Shown here: positions 44,201 through 53,313 of the stretch, piece by piece
Position numbering within the stretch: position 1 is the stretch's first letter
Layout: each line of letters opens with the position of its first letter
Position numbers and translations under genes: made by a program
Assembly: GCF_900103505.1 (NCBI RefSeq)
Contig: NZ_FNIA01000019.1
Span: forward strand, 1-63,081
Length of the DNA: 63,081 nucleotides
From: Haloarchaeobius iranensis
GTDB lineage: Archaea > Halobacteriota > Halobacteria > Halobacteriales > Natrialbaceae
Direction of reading: 5' to 3'
The notes under the pieces: generated by a model
What the model was told of the DNA's origin: nothing
Database searches by the model: none
What the model saw: only the letters and a program-made list of their open reading frames with translations

Positions 44201-44207
44201 TTTTAAT
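44201..44207 (+). promoter_or_regulatory. TATA box of the MBL-fold gene
   Basis: TTTTAAT is 29-35 bp upstream of the ATG at 44236; a second TATA-like stretch (TATATTTTAA) lies at 44173-44182. Confidence 0.45.
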
Positions 44208-44235
44208 CTTGGAGGCCGTAGGCGCTTCCACTCGA

Positions 44236-45882
44236 ATGGAACTGAGCTTCCAGCACGCCACCCCCCACAGGGGTGCCGAGTCGGTCCTGCTCCGGCTCCA
44301 CGGTGGCGTCACCGACCAGACCGCCTGCGTCCTCGTCGACGCGGGGGAGGGTGTCGACGTGGACGACCTCCTCGACGAAGACGAGTACCTGACGGCGGTC
44401 CTCCTCACCCACGCGCACCTGGACCACTACGCCACGCTGGGCGAGAACCTCCGTGACGGCGCACCGGTCTACGCCGCCGAGCCGACGGCGGCGATGCTCG
44501 GCGAGGTGCTCGGCGAGGCGCGGACGAACTTCGACGTCTCGAACGTGGATGCCGTCCTCGACGCGCTCACGCCGGTTTCCGACTGGACGACCGTGATGGG
44601 CTCGCTCGACCTCCGTCCGGTCCCCGCAGGGCACGCCCCAGGCGCAGCCGGGTTCCTCCTGCGGTTCGAAGACTCGTCCCAGACGCGGACGCTGTTGACC
44701 ACCGGCGACTGGACGCGTCGGTCCGTCGCGGGATTTCCTGGTCTGCCGTCGTCGCTCTCTCCAGATGCAGTCGTCCTGACTGGAGCCACGAACGACGGCT
44801 TCGAAGCCACGCTGACCGACGCAATCGAGCGGATCGTCGCCCGGAGCCGAGCCGGGTCGTCCGTGCTGGTCACCGCTAGCGGCCTCTCGGGTGTCCACCT
44901 CGCCGCCCTGCTCGCCGGGCTCGGCGAACCCGTCGACGTGCCACCTGTCACCCTGGTCGGCCACGCGGCGAAGCTGTACGAGACCCTCGGGCTCGCCCAC
45001 GAGGCCGTCACGACGGTCCCGACGTTCCAGGACCCAGCAACGCTGGTCGAGCCGGGGGCCGTCACCGTCGCCGGCCCCGAGGTGCCCGTCGAGGGCAGTG
45101 CGGCCCGCCTCTTCCAGGTCGTCGAGGACGACCCCGGTGCGACGCTCGTCCAGCTCACCAGCGGCAGCGTCAGACCCCTCGAGTCCGCTCGTTGCACCGT
45201 CGAGCGGTTCCGATACAGCAACCACCCGGCCGAGGCGACGGTCGACGAACTGGTCGAGACGATGGCCCCGAAGCAGGTCGTCGTCACCCACCAAACTGGC
45301 GAGGGGCTCTCGCGGTACAAGGACCGCTACGACAGCTTCGTCTGGGCGACGACCGACCCCGACGAGTACACGTTGTACGAGGACGGCACCTGGGTCGCAC
45401 CGCCGTGGGTGAACGAGCACGTCGCCCGTGAGCTTCGGAGCCGCCAGTACGCGAGCGGTAACCCGGCCAGGGTCTCCGTAGCGGACGAAGGGACGGTACC
45501 GGTCGCCCCGCAGGAAGTGACACCGGCCGACGAGGGGGTGGACGTCTCGGACCTCAGGACGCGAATCGCACACGGCGACACAGCAGTGCCCCCGCAGGAC
45601 GGGACGCAGGACTCGGCCGATGCCGGCGGCACTCGCCCGGCGGCGACCGACTCCGGTTCCGAGCCGCTCCCGACCGCGAGCCTGTCCGACATCGAGTCGA
45701 GGCTGGACCGCATCGAGCGCCATCTGGCCGACGCCAGCGAGGGAGGGGGACGACGGGTCCGGACACGGGTCGTCGACGCGGGTGATGGGGACGTGTTCCT
45801 GCGACTCCTCGACGAGGGCGGCGACCTGGAGTTCCAGCACGGTGAAACCGTGACGGTCAGACTGCAGCCGGACTGCCGCTGA
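44236..45882 (+). CDS. MBL-fold metallo-hydrolase with C-terminal extension
   Basis: 548 aa. The metal motif HAHLDH is at residues 59-64 in VLLTHAHLDHYATL, followed by further ligands in VPAGHAPGAAGF and TTGDW. The layout resembles archaeal MBL/beta-CASP-type hydrolases that cut nucleic acids: a central inserted domain, then KQVVVTHQTGEG. A DNA/RNA nuclease role is an inference. The C-terminal about 150 residues are acidic linker plus a short helix (IESRLDRIERHLAD) and a small beta domain not typical of the family. The ATG at 44236 is chosen because the metal motif then lies at the usual place; the longer frame to 43645 is antisense to the neighbour. Confidence 0.82.
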   Translation: MELSFQHATPHRGAESVLLRLHGGVTDQTACVLVDAGEGVDVDDLLDEDEYLTAVLLTHAHLDHYATLGENLRDGAPVYAAEPTAAMLGEVLGEARTNFDVSNVDAVLDALTPVSDWTTVMGSLDLRPVPAGHAPGAAGFLLRFEDSSQTRTLLTTGDWTRRSVAGFPGLPSSLSPDAVVLTGATNDGFEATLTDAIERIVARSRAGSSVLVTASGLSGVHLAALLAGLGEPVDVPPVTLVGHAAKLYETLGLAHEAVTTVPTFQDPATLVEPGAVTVAGPEVPVEGSAARLFQVVEDDPGATLVQLTSGSVRPLESARCTVERFRYSNHPAEATVDELVETMAPKQVVVTHQTGEGLSRYKDRYDSFVWATTDPDEYTLYEDGTWVAPPWVNEHVARELRSRQYASGNPARVSVADEGTVPVAPQEVTPADEGVDVSDLRTRIAHGDTAVPPQDGTQDSADAGGTRPAATDSGSEPLPTASLSDIESRLDRIERHLADASEGGGRRVRTRVVDAGDGDVFLRLLDEGGDLEFQHGETVTVRLQPDCR

Positions 45883-45949
45883 CTCCAACGAGCACCCGAC
45901 CGTTCGGACCGCGGTACAGTGTCGGGCTCGAACCGCGTGGGAGGAGCTA

Positions 45950-48010
45950 TCAGACGAGCGGGTTGAAGAAATCACTCTCCGGACGCCAGTAGACGTGCCC
46001 GTCGTATATCGGGACCAGGTTCTCCGTCTCGATGAGTCTCGTGAGTTCCGGCCCCGAGACCGTGAGCTCGAACGGCTTCGCACACAGCTGTGGTGGCCGG
46101 TCGACGTGTTCCGGCCGCCATATGAAACCGGCCTCCGGGATGTAGGGGTAGAGGTTCAGTGCGAACCGGTTCGGACCGAGGGGCTCGACAGTCATCTGCG
46201 TACACCACAGCGACATGGTCCTGACGAGCTGCTGGAACCCGTCACCCACCGCGACCAGCGAGGCGTCGGTGTCCGTGTGCGCGACTGCGTATCTGACCGC
46301 CTGCTCGGCAGTGAACCCCCTGACGAGCAGTCCAGTGACGCACTCCCGGGTCTCCTCGGCGAGCAGGCTGTCCCCTTCGACCGCGAACCCGCCCATACTC
46401 CCCCGCTCGATACAGGCAGTCGTCGTGTCCGCGGTTCGGGCACCGTCCAGAAACACGAGCCGGATGTTCGAGTCCGGGAGGTCTTCCGGGGCGAGTCGTC
46501 CGTCGCGACAGTCGAACCCGTCGGTCACGTCGCCGACGAAGTGCAGGAAGTCGGCCCCACGTTCGAAGAGGTCGCTCAGTTCCGCCCGTGACAGTTCGGT
46601 GTGCTCGTGGATCGCCACGGTGTCGGGCGTGTACGTCCGGTACCGGTCGGCCAGTGCGGTCGCCTCGGCCCGGCGGGACGTGTCGTTGCAGGCCACCACG
46701 ACGGCATCCGCACCCTCGTCGCGGTCCAGGTACCGCGGCGCGCTCGTGAAGGTCCTGGGGCAGGCGACGAACGGCCTGGCGTCCGGTCTGGGTGCGTCGG
46801 CGAGCCAGACCACGGCACTCCCGTGACAGGACGCTTCGAGCAGCCTGTCGGGCACGGTATCGTGGAACTCGGCTGGAATCGAGGCGGCCCCGCCGGTCGG
46901 GTAGGTGTCGGGGTCGAAGACGGCTGAGAGGTAGCGCATGAGGCCGGGGAGCGCCTTCGCGTTCTCGAACGTCGGCTCGACGTAGCTCACGGTGTGCCAC
47001 TCCGGCAACGTCGAACTGACGCGATCGAACGGCGCTGCCATGTAGGTCCGGAGACGCTCCGGGAGACTGGCCTCCAGAAGCCGGTCCTCGTCCAGTCCGA
47101 GCGCTTCGATCACGTGCCGCTCGCGCAGGGACTCGTCCCCCTCCGTTCCGTTCCAGAGGACGTTGTCGAGCAGGTAGACGCGTCTGAGCAGTGCCATCGC
47201 CTCGTACTGGAACCGCGGCGGTCCATCGAACCGGTACTCGAAGCTCCCGTCCGTAGCCGCCAGTACCGGGGAACCGTCGTGGACAGTGACGCTCGCACCG
47301 AGGTAGTACGCCAGTGGTGCGCTCTGGAAGAGGAGGTCTCGCCGGTCCGGGATTTTGAGGACGAAGTCCGAATCTGGGACGAGTTCACGCACTGCGTCCG
47401 GAATGTCCAGCGTCTCGCCGAACTCGATGGCTGGCGGGTGCTGCCGGCCGTCGGTGGTCGAGCGCATCGGGCTGGTGGTCTTCAGCGCTGCTGGGAACTG
47501 CGACATCGCCGTTGCCAGTCCCTCGTTCGTCCGGGGGACCGTGACCGTGTGGCGCGGATACCGCAGCATGCTCGCGAACCCGATGGAGACGGGGCTCGGC
47601 TGGTCGAACGAGAGCACGATGTCGTCGGACTCGGTCCGCTCGACAGTCGCGGGGCCGGCGAACCTGACGACGGTCTGGACCGGTGTGTCGACACCCAGTT
47701 CGAACTGGCCACTGTCCAAGACGCAGCTATCACAGATATCGACCTGCTCTACGGACTCACCCTCCGCCTCGTCCAGTCGAGTCAGCGTCGGATACTGCGC
47801 CTGTACCGACAGCTCGGAGACCCGTCCACCGACGACCGCGTCCTGCTGTGTTCGCAAGCCGAGCCGTGGATCGATTTCGTCCCACCCGGTCGTCTCGACG
47901 TCCACCGCGTTGTCCATCCGGTCGACCGCGTGGATGGTTCCGTCGGCGATCTCGACGGTCACCAGCTCGACATCGTCGGTCGACGATCCGGCGACCGGCT
48001 GCTCGCTCAC
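45950..48010 (-). CDS. Haloarchaeal CHAT-family protein with substituted catalytic residues
   Basis: 686 aa. The C-terminal part follows the CHAT (caspase-like) layout of haloarchaeal proteins: FLHFVGD..., FDCRDGRLAPEDL, LVFLDGA, GSMGGFAVEGD and a final region with AVGDGFQQL. Active relatives read HxxGHC and LNAC; here Asp494 replaces the His and Ala524 the Cys, so protease activity is unlikely. The N-terminal about 380 residues match the family body (SFDQPSPVSIGF, HPPAIEFGETLDIPDAVRE, LAYYLGASVTV). A GTG at 48010 overlaps the preceding kinase stop (GTGA) when the kinase frame is restored. Probably a signalling partner of that kinase. Confidence 0.72.
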   Translation of the reverse strand: MSEQPVAGSSTDDVELVTVEIADGTIHAVDRMDNAVDVETTGWDEIDPRLGLRTQQDAVVGGRVSELSVQAQYPTLTRLDEAEGESVEQVDICDSCVLDSGQFELGVDTPVQTVVRFAGPATVERTESDDIVLSFDQPSPVSIGFASMLRYPRHTVTVPRTNEGLATAMSQFPAALKTTSPMRSTTDGRQHPPAIEFGETLDIPDAVRELVPDSDFVLKIPDRRDLLFQSAPLAYYLGASVTVHDGSPVLAATDGSFEYRFDGPPRFQYEAMALLRRVYLLDNVLWNGTEGDESLRERHVIEALGLDEDRLLEASLPERLRTYMAAPFDRVSSTLPEWHTVSYVEPTFENAKALPGLMRYLSAVFDPDTYPTGGAASIPAEFHDTVPDRLLEASCHGSAVVWLADAPRPDARPFVACPRTFTSAPRYLDRDEGADAVVVACNDTSRRAEATALADRYRTYTPDTVAIHEHTELSRAELSDLFERGADFLHFVGDVTDGFDCRDGRLAPEDLPDSNIRLVFLDGARTADTTTACIERGSMGGFAVEGDSLLAEETRECVTGLLVRGFTAEQAVRYAVAHTDTDASLVAVGDGFQQLVRTMSLWCTQMTVEPLGPNRFALNLYPYIPEAGFIWRPEHVDRPPQLCAKPFELTVSGPELTRLIETENLVPIYDGHVYWRPESDFFNPLV

Positions 48011-48180
48011 GGGTCGCTCACCTCGCTCCCGTCGGTCGGCACGGCTTCGTTCACCGGGTCGCCTCGCGCTTCGTCGCCGCGGACCTCGAACTCGAACCGT
48101 GCGCCGCCGGCCTCGTTTTCGGTCAGCGAGACGGTCCAGCCGTGTCCCTCCGTGACCTCCCGGACGATGGCGAGTCCGAC
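48007..48180 (-). pseudogene. C-terminal part of the sensor histidine kinase, out of frame after a one-base deletion
   Basis: In this frame the strand encodes VGLAIVREVTEGHGWTVSLT ... EFEVRG and ends SEVSDP at TGA 48007-48009. This is the G2-box end of a HATPase domain and belongs to the kinase upstream. The DNA reads ACCGCGTCGG where ACCGGCGTCGG would keep the frame, so one G is missing near 48181-48186. The stop overlaps the CHAT gene GTG by 4 bases. Confidence 0.75.
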
Positions 48181-49976
48181 GCGGTCCCACCCGAGCCACC
48201 TGCAGTGGTCATCCCCATCTCGAAGATGTCATCCGCTATCGAGGCCGGAACCCCGGGGCCGTCGTCGGCGACGTAGAAGCCGCTCCCGTCCGCGAGCGTG
48301 TCGACCGTGACCGTCACGTCGCCGCCGCCGTGCTCTACGGCGTTCCGGAACAGGTTCTCGAACACCTGCTGGACGCGTTCGGGGTCACCCTCGACACGCG
48401 GCAGGGCACCGGCTCCGAGCCGAGCATCCTCGGTGTCGACGGTCTCCCAGGCGTCTTGGGCGGCAGTCTCGAGGTCGAGTGGCTCGACCGACCCGATGCT
48501 GTCTCCATGTCGGGCAAGCGTCAGCAGGTCGTCTATCATGGAGAGCATCCTGTCGTGTTCCTCCTCGACGATGTCGAGGTGCGACCCGTCGCCGCTCTCG
48601 CGTGCCAGTTCCAGGTAGCCCATCGCGGAGGAGAGCGGGTTCCTGAGGTCGTGACTGACCATCGACGCGAACGTGTCCAGCTGTTCGTTCTGTCGTTCGA
48701 GGGCCTGCTCGCGCTCGACGAGTTCCCCGATGTCGGTGTAGATGATGTAGCCCATCCTGGAGCCGTCCTCGCTGGAGACAGGAACGCTCCGGAGCAGGAA
48801 CGGAGCCGTTCCCTCCGTCGTTCGGCGCTCGACCTCCCTGTCCGTGTGCTCCCCGTCCATGATCGCGTCGTACAGTTCGACGGCCTCCGAACGCTGGTCC
48901 GTCGGGACGAGCAGGTCGAGCGTGCGCTCACCGACTGCTACTGACGGCTCGTAGCCGAAGTGTCGCACGAACGCGGAGTTCACAGCGTCGATACGCGGCG
49001 TCCCGTCCTCGAAGACGTACCTCACGGCCGGGTCGGGGACGTTCTGGAACAGTTCCGTCGCCCTGTCCCGCTCCTTCGTGAGTTCCCGCTCGTACCGAAC
49101 TCGGCCGTAGGCGTGAGCGACATGGGCGACCAGGAGCTCACCGAAGTCGAGGTCACGCTGGTCGTAGGCGCCGACGCGCTCGGAGAGCAGCTGGAACACC
49201 CCGATATCGCCGAGTGGAAGCGAGAGTACCGACCGGTACGGGAGGCAACCGCCGGCGGCAACGGCTGATTCAGCAACGTCTCCCGTCAGGACGGGCTCTC
49301 CGGTCCGATACGTCTCACCTGCGATACCCTCGTCGAGCCGGAGCCGAGACCGCCCCGGTGTCGGAGCCGCCGCCGTCGCGGCCAACGGGGTGAACTCGTC
49401 GTTTCGTGCCTCGGCGACGACGCAGGCATCGAACTGGAACAGCTCTGATGCCCCCTCGACCGCGAGCTCGCTCACCGACCACTCGGTCCGCCGTTCGTCG
49501 AGAGCGGACGCGACCTCGTGGAGTCGTTGGACGTCATCGTCGATGGTCGATTGCGTGTCAGCCTCCGTGGACTCGCTACTCGTTGCTGTGCTCCCACCGA
49601 GTTCGGTGTCGACCATCTGACGCAGGATTCGCTGCCACTGGTCGGGTTCGGAGTCAGTCCGAACGGCCACCGTCGCTCCGGCTTCGAGAACGGTAGCCGC
49701 CGATTCCGGCCCATCGACGAGCACGATGACCGGGAGCTCGGGATACCGGATTCGGACCGTCTCGACCGTCTGGACGATATCGTGGACACGGGGCTGGGCA
49801 CAGACAAGCCCGCGGAACTCACCTTGTCGAAGCCGTGCGAGGACCGCCGTCGCGTCCAGTCTGGTCTCGTTCGGGACTCGGACGACGGGGGCGCCTGCAC
49901 CAGCCAGAATATCCGCGACAACACCGGCTGTCTCCCGTGGCGGTATCGCGAGCACGGGAGTCTGGCTATCTGACAT
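48123..49976 (-). CDS. GAF/PAS sensor histidine kinase, frameshifted near the C-terminus
   Basis: 617 aa as written. The N-terminal receiver-like domain (about 1-125) lacks the phosphorylated Asp. A GAF domain follows (about 165-300), then PAS (about 310-430). HisKA has the H-box MVSHDLRNPLSSAMGYLEL, the N-box NLFRNAVEHGGG and the G1 box YVADDGPGVP. After GGSGGT the frame is lost: ASDSPSSG replaces the G2 box and the protein stops at 48123. Restoring one base gives about 656 aa with a complete ATPase domain. The DNA could be a true mutation or a sequencing error. Start at ATG 49974-49976. A GTGA overlap with the CHAT gene suggests one operon. Confidence 0.82.
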   Translation of the reverse strand: MSDSQTPVLAIPPRETAGVVADILAGAGAPVVRVPNETRLDATAVLARLRQGEFRGLVCAQPRVHDIVQTVETVRIRYPELPVIVLVDGPESAATVLEAGATVAVRTDSEPDQWQRILRQMVDTELGGSTATSSESTEADTQSTIDDDVQRLHEVASALDERRTEWSVSELAVEGASELFQFDACVVAEARNDEFTPLAATAAAPTPGRSRLRLDEGIAGETYRTGEPVLTGDVAESAVAAGGCLPYRSVLSLPLGDIGVFQLLSERVGAYDQRDLDFGELLVAHVAHAYGRVRYERELTKERDRATELFQNVPDPAVRYVFEDGTPRIDAVNSAFVRHFGYEPSVAVGERTLDLLVPTDQRSEAVELYDAIMDGEHTDREVERRTTEGTAPFLLRSVPVSSEDGSRMGYIIYTDIGELVEREQALERQNEQLDTFASMVSHDLRNPLSSAMGYLELARESGDGSHLDIVEEEHDRMLSMIDDLLTLARHGDSIGSVEPLDLETAAQDAWETVDTEDARLGAGALPRVEGDPERVQQVFENLFRNAVEHGGGDVTVTVDTLADGSGFYVADDGPGVPASIADDIFEMGMTTAGGSGGTASDSPSSGRSRRDTAGPSR

Positions 49977-50106
49977 TTGTGCCAATTACCGTCACCTTGT
50001 TACGCTGTGACTATATCAGTTCGGGCCCGACACCCGTACTCAGAACGGGACGACCTGTTGTTACCGATTCAACCGGTACTGGGGCACGGGCTGGGCGTCG
50101 CGCGCC

Positions 50107-50931
50107 CTACAGGTCCCCCGCGACGAACCGTCGATACCCGACGAGCATGGGGATGCCCGCCCAGAGCACCAGCAGCAGGCCCGCCATCCACCAGTCGACG
50201 TAGAACGGTGCGCTCTCGCGGAGGTACAGGCTGGCGCGCTGGCCGTCGAACCCCAGCTCCACCAGCCGGTAGTACGCCTGGCCCGGTTCGAGGAGCCGGT
50301 AGAGGTACGACCACTCGGGCAGGTTCTGTGGCAGCAGCACGGAGGTGTCGAAGCGGTGCAGGATGAGCAGCGTCACCGTGTGGAGGAGTCCCCAGAAGTT
50401 GACGAGGAGCAGGTATCCTCCGAGTGCGCCGAAGGTGATCCAGCGGTCCCGGGTGGTCGACATCGAGAGCCCGACCGCGATGCCGACGAAGGAGAGGCCG
50501 AACAGCGCGGTCGCGAACAGGAACCAGGGGTACCGCGCGACGCCCTCGGTCCCGTACAGTATCGCGCCGAGTCCACCGGCGAGCACGAGGGCGACGAGGG
50601 TGGGGACGAGCAGCACGACCGCTCGACCGACGAACGTGCCGACGGCCAGGTCGCGACGGTTGTGGGGGAGCGACAGGGTGAGCAGGAGGCTTCCGCTGGT
50701 CCGTTCGTGGACGACGGCCTTGTAGCCGAGCATGATCGCGAGCAGCGGGAGGACCAGCGCGATGACGCCGGCCAGTCCGTTGACGAAGCCGGCGAACGTC
50801 TCCTCCCCGAGATACTGGTGCGCGTAGGCGTACCCCAGCGAGAGCGCCAGCAGGATGCCGACGAGGAGCCAGATGCTCTTGGAGCGGCCCGCGTCGTTGA
50901 TGTCCTTGTGGGCGATGTCACGCCACGTCAT
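50107..50931 (-). CDS. ABC-2 type exporter permease (downstream copy)
   Basis: 274 aa, six hydrophobic segments, starting MTWRDIAHKDINDAGRSKSIW. The conserved ABC-2 coupling segment HERTSGSLLLTLSLPHNRRDLAVGTFVGR lies between segments 2 and 3. It forms a membrane half-channel with the neighbouring permease, driven by the ATPase gene upstream. The ATG at 50929-50931 overlaps the preceding stop by 4 bases (ATGA). Substrate unknown. Confidence 0.9.
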   Translation of the reverse strand: MTWRDIAHKDINDAGRSKSIWLLVGILLALSLGYAYAHQYLGEETFAGFVNGLAGVIALVLPLLAIMLGYKAVVHERTSGSLLLTLSLPHNRRDLAVGTFVGRAVVLLVPTLVALVLAGGLGAILYGTEGVARYPWFLFATALFGLSFVGIAVGLSMSTTRDRWITFGALGGYLLLVNFWGLLHTVTLLILHRFDTSVLLPQNLPEWSYLYRLLEPGQAYYRLVELGFDGQRASLYLRESAPFYVDWWMAGLLLVLWAGIPMLVGYRRFVAGDL

Positions 50932-51743
50932 GAGAGGTCCACCCCCGAGAACCGGAGATAGGCGAGTCCGAGTGGCCCGACGAGCCAGACGACGAACAGT
51001 ACGAGCGCGATCCACTCACTGAGATACCACGCGCCGTCGACGGCCGCGTTCGGGTCGATGAACCCCTCCGTGATGCGCCGGAAGAGTCGCCCGGGCTCCA
51101 GTCCGGCCACGAACTGGAGCGGGTCCGGCAGTTCACCGTCCGTGATTCCGAGTTCTTCGAGGGCGAGCGAAAGGGCCTGCACGACGGTGTCCCAGACGAT
51201 GACGAGCAGGAAGAACACCGTCACCCCGAGGACGAGTGCGCGGCGCTTCGTGGAGACGAGGAGCGAGACGGCGATTCCGATGCCGGTCCAGATAGCGCCG
51301 AAGAGCGCCGTCAACACGACGAAGCCGAGGTACGGGAGCAGGTCGAGCGTCCCGAACGGGTAGACGACGAGCCACCCCGCGATGGCCAGCGACCCGACGA
51401 TGGTGGCTGCAAGCAGCCCCGTTCGTGAGACGTACTTGCCGAGCAGGACGTCCTCACGGCTGATTGGGAGCGAAAGCGACAGCAGGAGCGAGCCGGACTC
51501 GCGCTCGCTGACGACGGAGCCGTACCCGAGCAGGACGCCGACCAGGGGGACGAGCGTCGTGAGCCAGCCCACCGCGTACGTGCTGAACGTCGCGGTCGTG
51601 GTGGCTGCTTCTTCGGGGACCGTGAGCGGGTAGATGTATCCGGCCAGCAGCGTCGCCATGGCCACCAGCGCGAGCAGGACTCTCGTCGACCGCTGGGTCG
51701 CGGTGTCGGAGACATCCTGCCGGGCGATGAGTTGCCAGCTCAT
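50928..51743 (-). CDS. ABC-2 type exporter permease (upstream copy)
   Basis: 271 aa, six hydrophobic segments. It is a paralogue of the next gene, sharing the SERESGSLLLSLSLPISREDVLLGKYVSRTGLLAA coupling region and a similar N-terminus (MSWQLIARQDVSDTATQRST). The two were probably created by duplication and act as a heterodimer. Its ATG (51741-51743) overlaps the ATPase stop by 4 bases. Confidence 0.9.
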   Translation of the reverse strand: MSWQLIARQDVSDTATQRSTRVLLALVAMATLLAGYIYPLTVPEEAATTTATFSTYAVGWLTTLVPLVGVLLGYGSVVSERESGSLLLSLSLPISREDVLLGKYVSRTGLLAATIVGSLAIAGWLVVYPFGTLDLLPYLGFVVLTALFGAIWTGIGIAVSLLVSTKRRALVLGVTVFFLLVIVWDTVVQALSLALEELGITDGELPDPLQFVAGLEPGRLFRRITEGFIDPNAAVDGAWYLSEWIALVLFVVWLVGPLGLAYLRFSGVDLS

Positions 51744-52657
51744 CGGCCTCTGGACCCGGTGTACTCGATGAACATGTCCTCGAGCGACGCCTCCTCGGTC
51801 TTGAAGTTCATCACCTCGATGCCGGCCTGGTGGAGAGCCACGACGATGTCCATCTTCGCGTCGTTCGTACATGTCACCTCGATGGTCGAGTCGCCCACCG
51901 AGGCGACTGTCTCGACGCCATCGATGGTTTCGATCTCCGCGAGCGTGCTGTCGCGGAGCTCGTCCAGCGTGAGCACCAACTTCGTGCCGCCACCCATGGA
52001 CTCCCGCAGCCCCTCGATGGTGTCGACGGCGACGAGTTCGCCGTTCTGGAGGATTCCGACGCGGTCACAGACGGCCTCGACCTGCTCTAGGATGTGCGAG
52101 GAGAAGAAGATGGTCGCCCCGCGCTCGTTCTCCTCGCGCAGTATCCGGCGCATCTCCGCCGCACCGTTGGGGTCGAGTCCGGTGCTCGGCTCGTCGAGCA
52201 GCAGGAGGTCCGGCTCGCCGACGAGTGCCATCCCGAGGACGAGTCGCTGTGCCATCCCCTTCGAGTAGCCACTCGCTTTGCGGCCCGCTGCGTCGCGGAT
52301 ACCCACCCGGTCGAGGATGTCGAGCGGGTTCGTGTCGTGGGCGTCCTTCGACCGGATCGCGTACTCGATATGTTGTCGCCCTGTTAGGCGTTCGATGACC
52401 GAGTAGCCCTCCGGGAGCACGCCGACTCGTTCGCGCGCGTCGACGCCGTCGCGCTGGCAGTCCGTGCCGAAGATTTCTACCTGGCCGTCGCTCGGTTTCG
52501 CGAAGTCCAGCAGGATGTTGATGAACGTCGATTTCCCGGCCCCGTTCGGGCCGAGGAAGCCGAACGTCTCGCCCTCCTCGACCGTGAGGTCGACGCGGTC
52601 GAGCGCCGTGGTCGACCCGTAGTGTTTCGACACGTTCGTCGCATCGATGGCATTCAT
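51740..52657 (-). CDS. ABC exporter ATP-binding protein
   Basis: 305 aa. Walker A is GPNGAGKST, Walker B LLLLDEPSTGLDP, the switch histidine lies in SSHILEQVEAV, and the signature is YSKGMAQRL, the variant usual for ABC-2/NatA-like ATPases. The C-terminal 85 residues form an ACT-like extension (ETIDGVETVASVGDSTIEV ...). It is the first gene of a three-gene exporter operon with two permeases. TATA ATTATAA at 52680-52687 places a leaderless start at this ATG. Confidence 0.92.
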   Translation of the reverse strand: MNAIDATNVSKHYGSTTALDRVDLTVEEGETFGFLGPNGAGKSTFINILLDFAKPSDGQVEIFGTDCQRDGVDARERVGVLPEGYSVIERLTGRQHIEYAIRSKDAHDTNPLDILDRVGIRDAAGRKASGYSKGMAQRLVLGMALVGEPDLLLLDEPSTGLDPNGAAEMRRILREENERGATIFFSSHILEQVEAVCDRVGILQNGELVAVDTIEGLRESMGGGTKLVLTLDELRDSTLAEIETIDGVETVASVGDSTIEVTCTNDAKMDIVVALHQAGIEVMNFKTEEASLEDMFIEYTGSRGR

Positions 52658-52679
52658 ACACCGACCAACTGACGGCAGA

Positions 52680-52719
52680 CTTATAATCGGCGCCCCTCCG
52701 TTTCAGAGCTTGAAAGCTC
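52680..52719 (-). promoter_or_regulatory. Exporter operon promoter with 6-2-6 palindrome
   Basis: Minus-strand ATTATAA (52681-52687) is 24-30 bp before the ATPase ATG. GAGCTT-GA-AAGCTC at 52706-52719 is a perfect inverted repeat about 19 bp further upstream, a candidate operator. Confidence 0.5.
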
Positions 52720-52776
52720 GTGTAGTGTAAAGTGTCAGGTTTTTGTTGTTCGGCGAGCCTGCGTGGCGGTCGGGGC

Positions 52777-53193
52777 TCACTGCTCGGCGCTGTCTGGGCG
52801 TTCCCGACCCGACCGCTCGCCGCTCCGGGCGGAGGTCAGGAGGATGCCGCCGAGCAGGACACCGAGCGAGACCCCTGCTGACGCACCGGCTGCAGCACCG
52901 TTCGCGAACGCGGCGTCGAGCGACCAGGCGGCCAGCAGGCCGAGCGCGGTGCCGACGAGCAGGCTGACCAGCACGGCGACGCCGAAGACCCGGCTGGCCC
53001 AGTCGCCCGCGCCGCTGTAGTTCTCGGCGAACTGGCCGACGAACGCCCCGGCGAGCAGGCCGCCCGAGACCCCGTAGCCCGCGAGGAGTGCGAGCTCGCC
53101 GGACTGCCCCGTCACTACGGCGGCAGTTCCGCCGATGCCCGCGCCGAGCGGGAGGCCGATTCCAGCACCGTAGGTCCGGAGTGTGGAGTTCAT
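52777..53193 (-). CDS. Hypothetical four-helix membrane protein
   Basis: 138 aa, Gly/Ala-rich, with four predicted hydrophobic segments (about 8-30, 34-55, 70-92 and 98-118) and a charged tail (SARSGERSGRERPDSAEQ). The GxxxG-like spacing (GIGLPLGAGIGG, GVSGGLLAGAFVG) is typical of small packed helices. No family is recognised. The ATG at 53193 begins MNSTLRTYGAG. Stands alone on the minus strand between the exporter operon and the dihydrofolate reductase gene. Confidence 0.65.
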   Translation of the reverse strand: MNSTLRTYGAGIGLPLGAGIGGTAAVVTGQSGELALLAGYGVSGGLLAGAFVGQFAENYSGAGDWASRVFGVAVLVSLLVGTALGLLAAWSLDAAFANGAAAGASAGVSLGVLLGGILLTSARSGERSGRERPDSAEQ

Positions 53194-53313
53194 AGGTACA
53201 TAAACGTCGGCTGTGCGCTTAACCCCGATAGCTGACTCCCTCGCCGTGAGAATCAGCCGTCCCGTTCGTCCGCGAGCGATGGGGCTTACTCCTTGGAGCC
53301 AGAAACCGAGCGT

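Noticed and set aside
46994-48310. 438-codon plus-strand frame opposite the CHAT gene
   Set aside because: Antisense shadow of the CHAT and kinase genes with Arg-rich, motif-free product.
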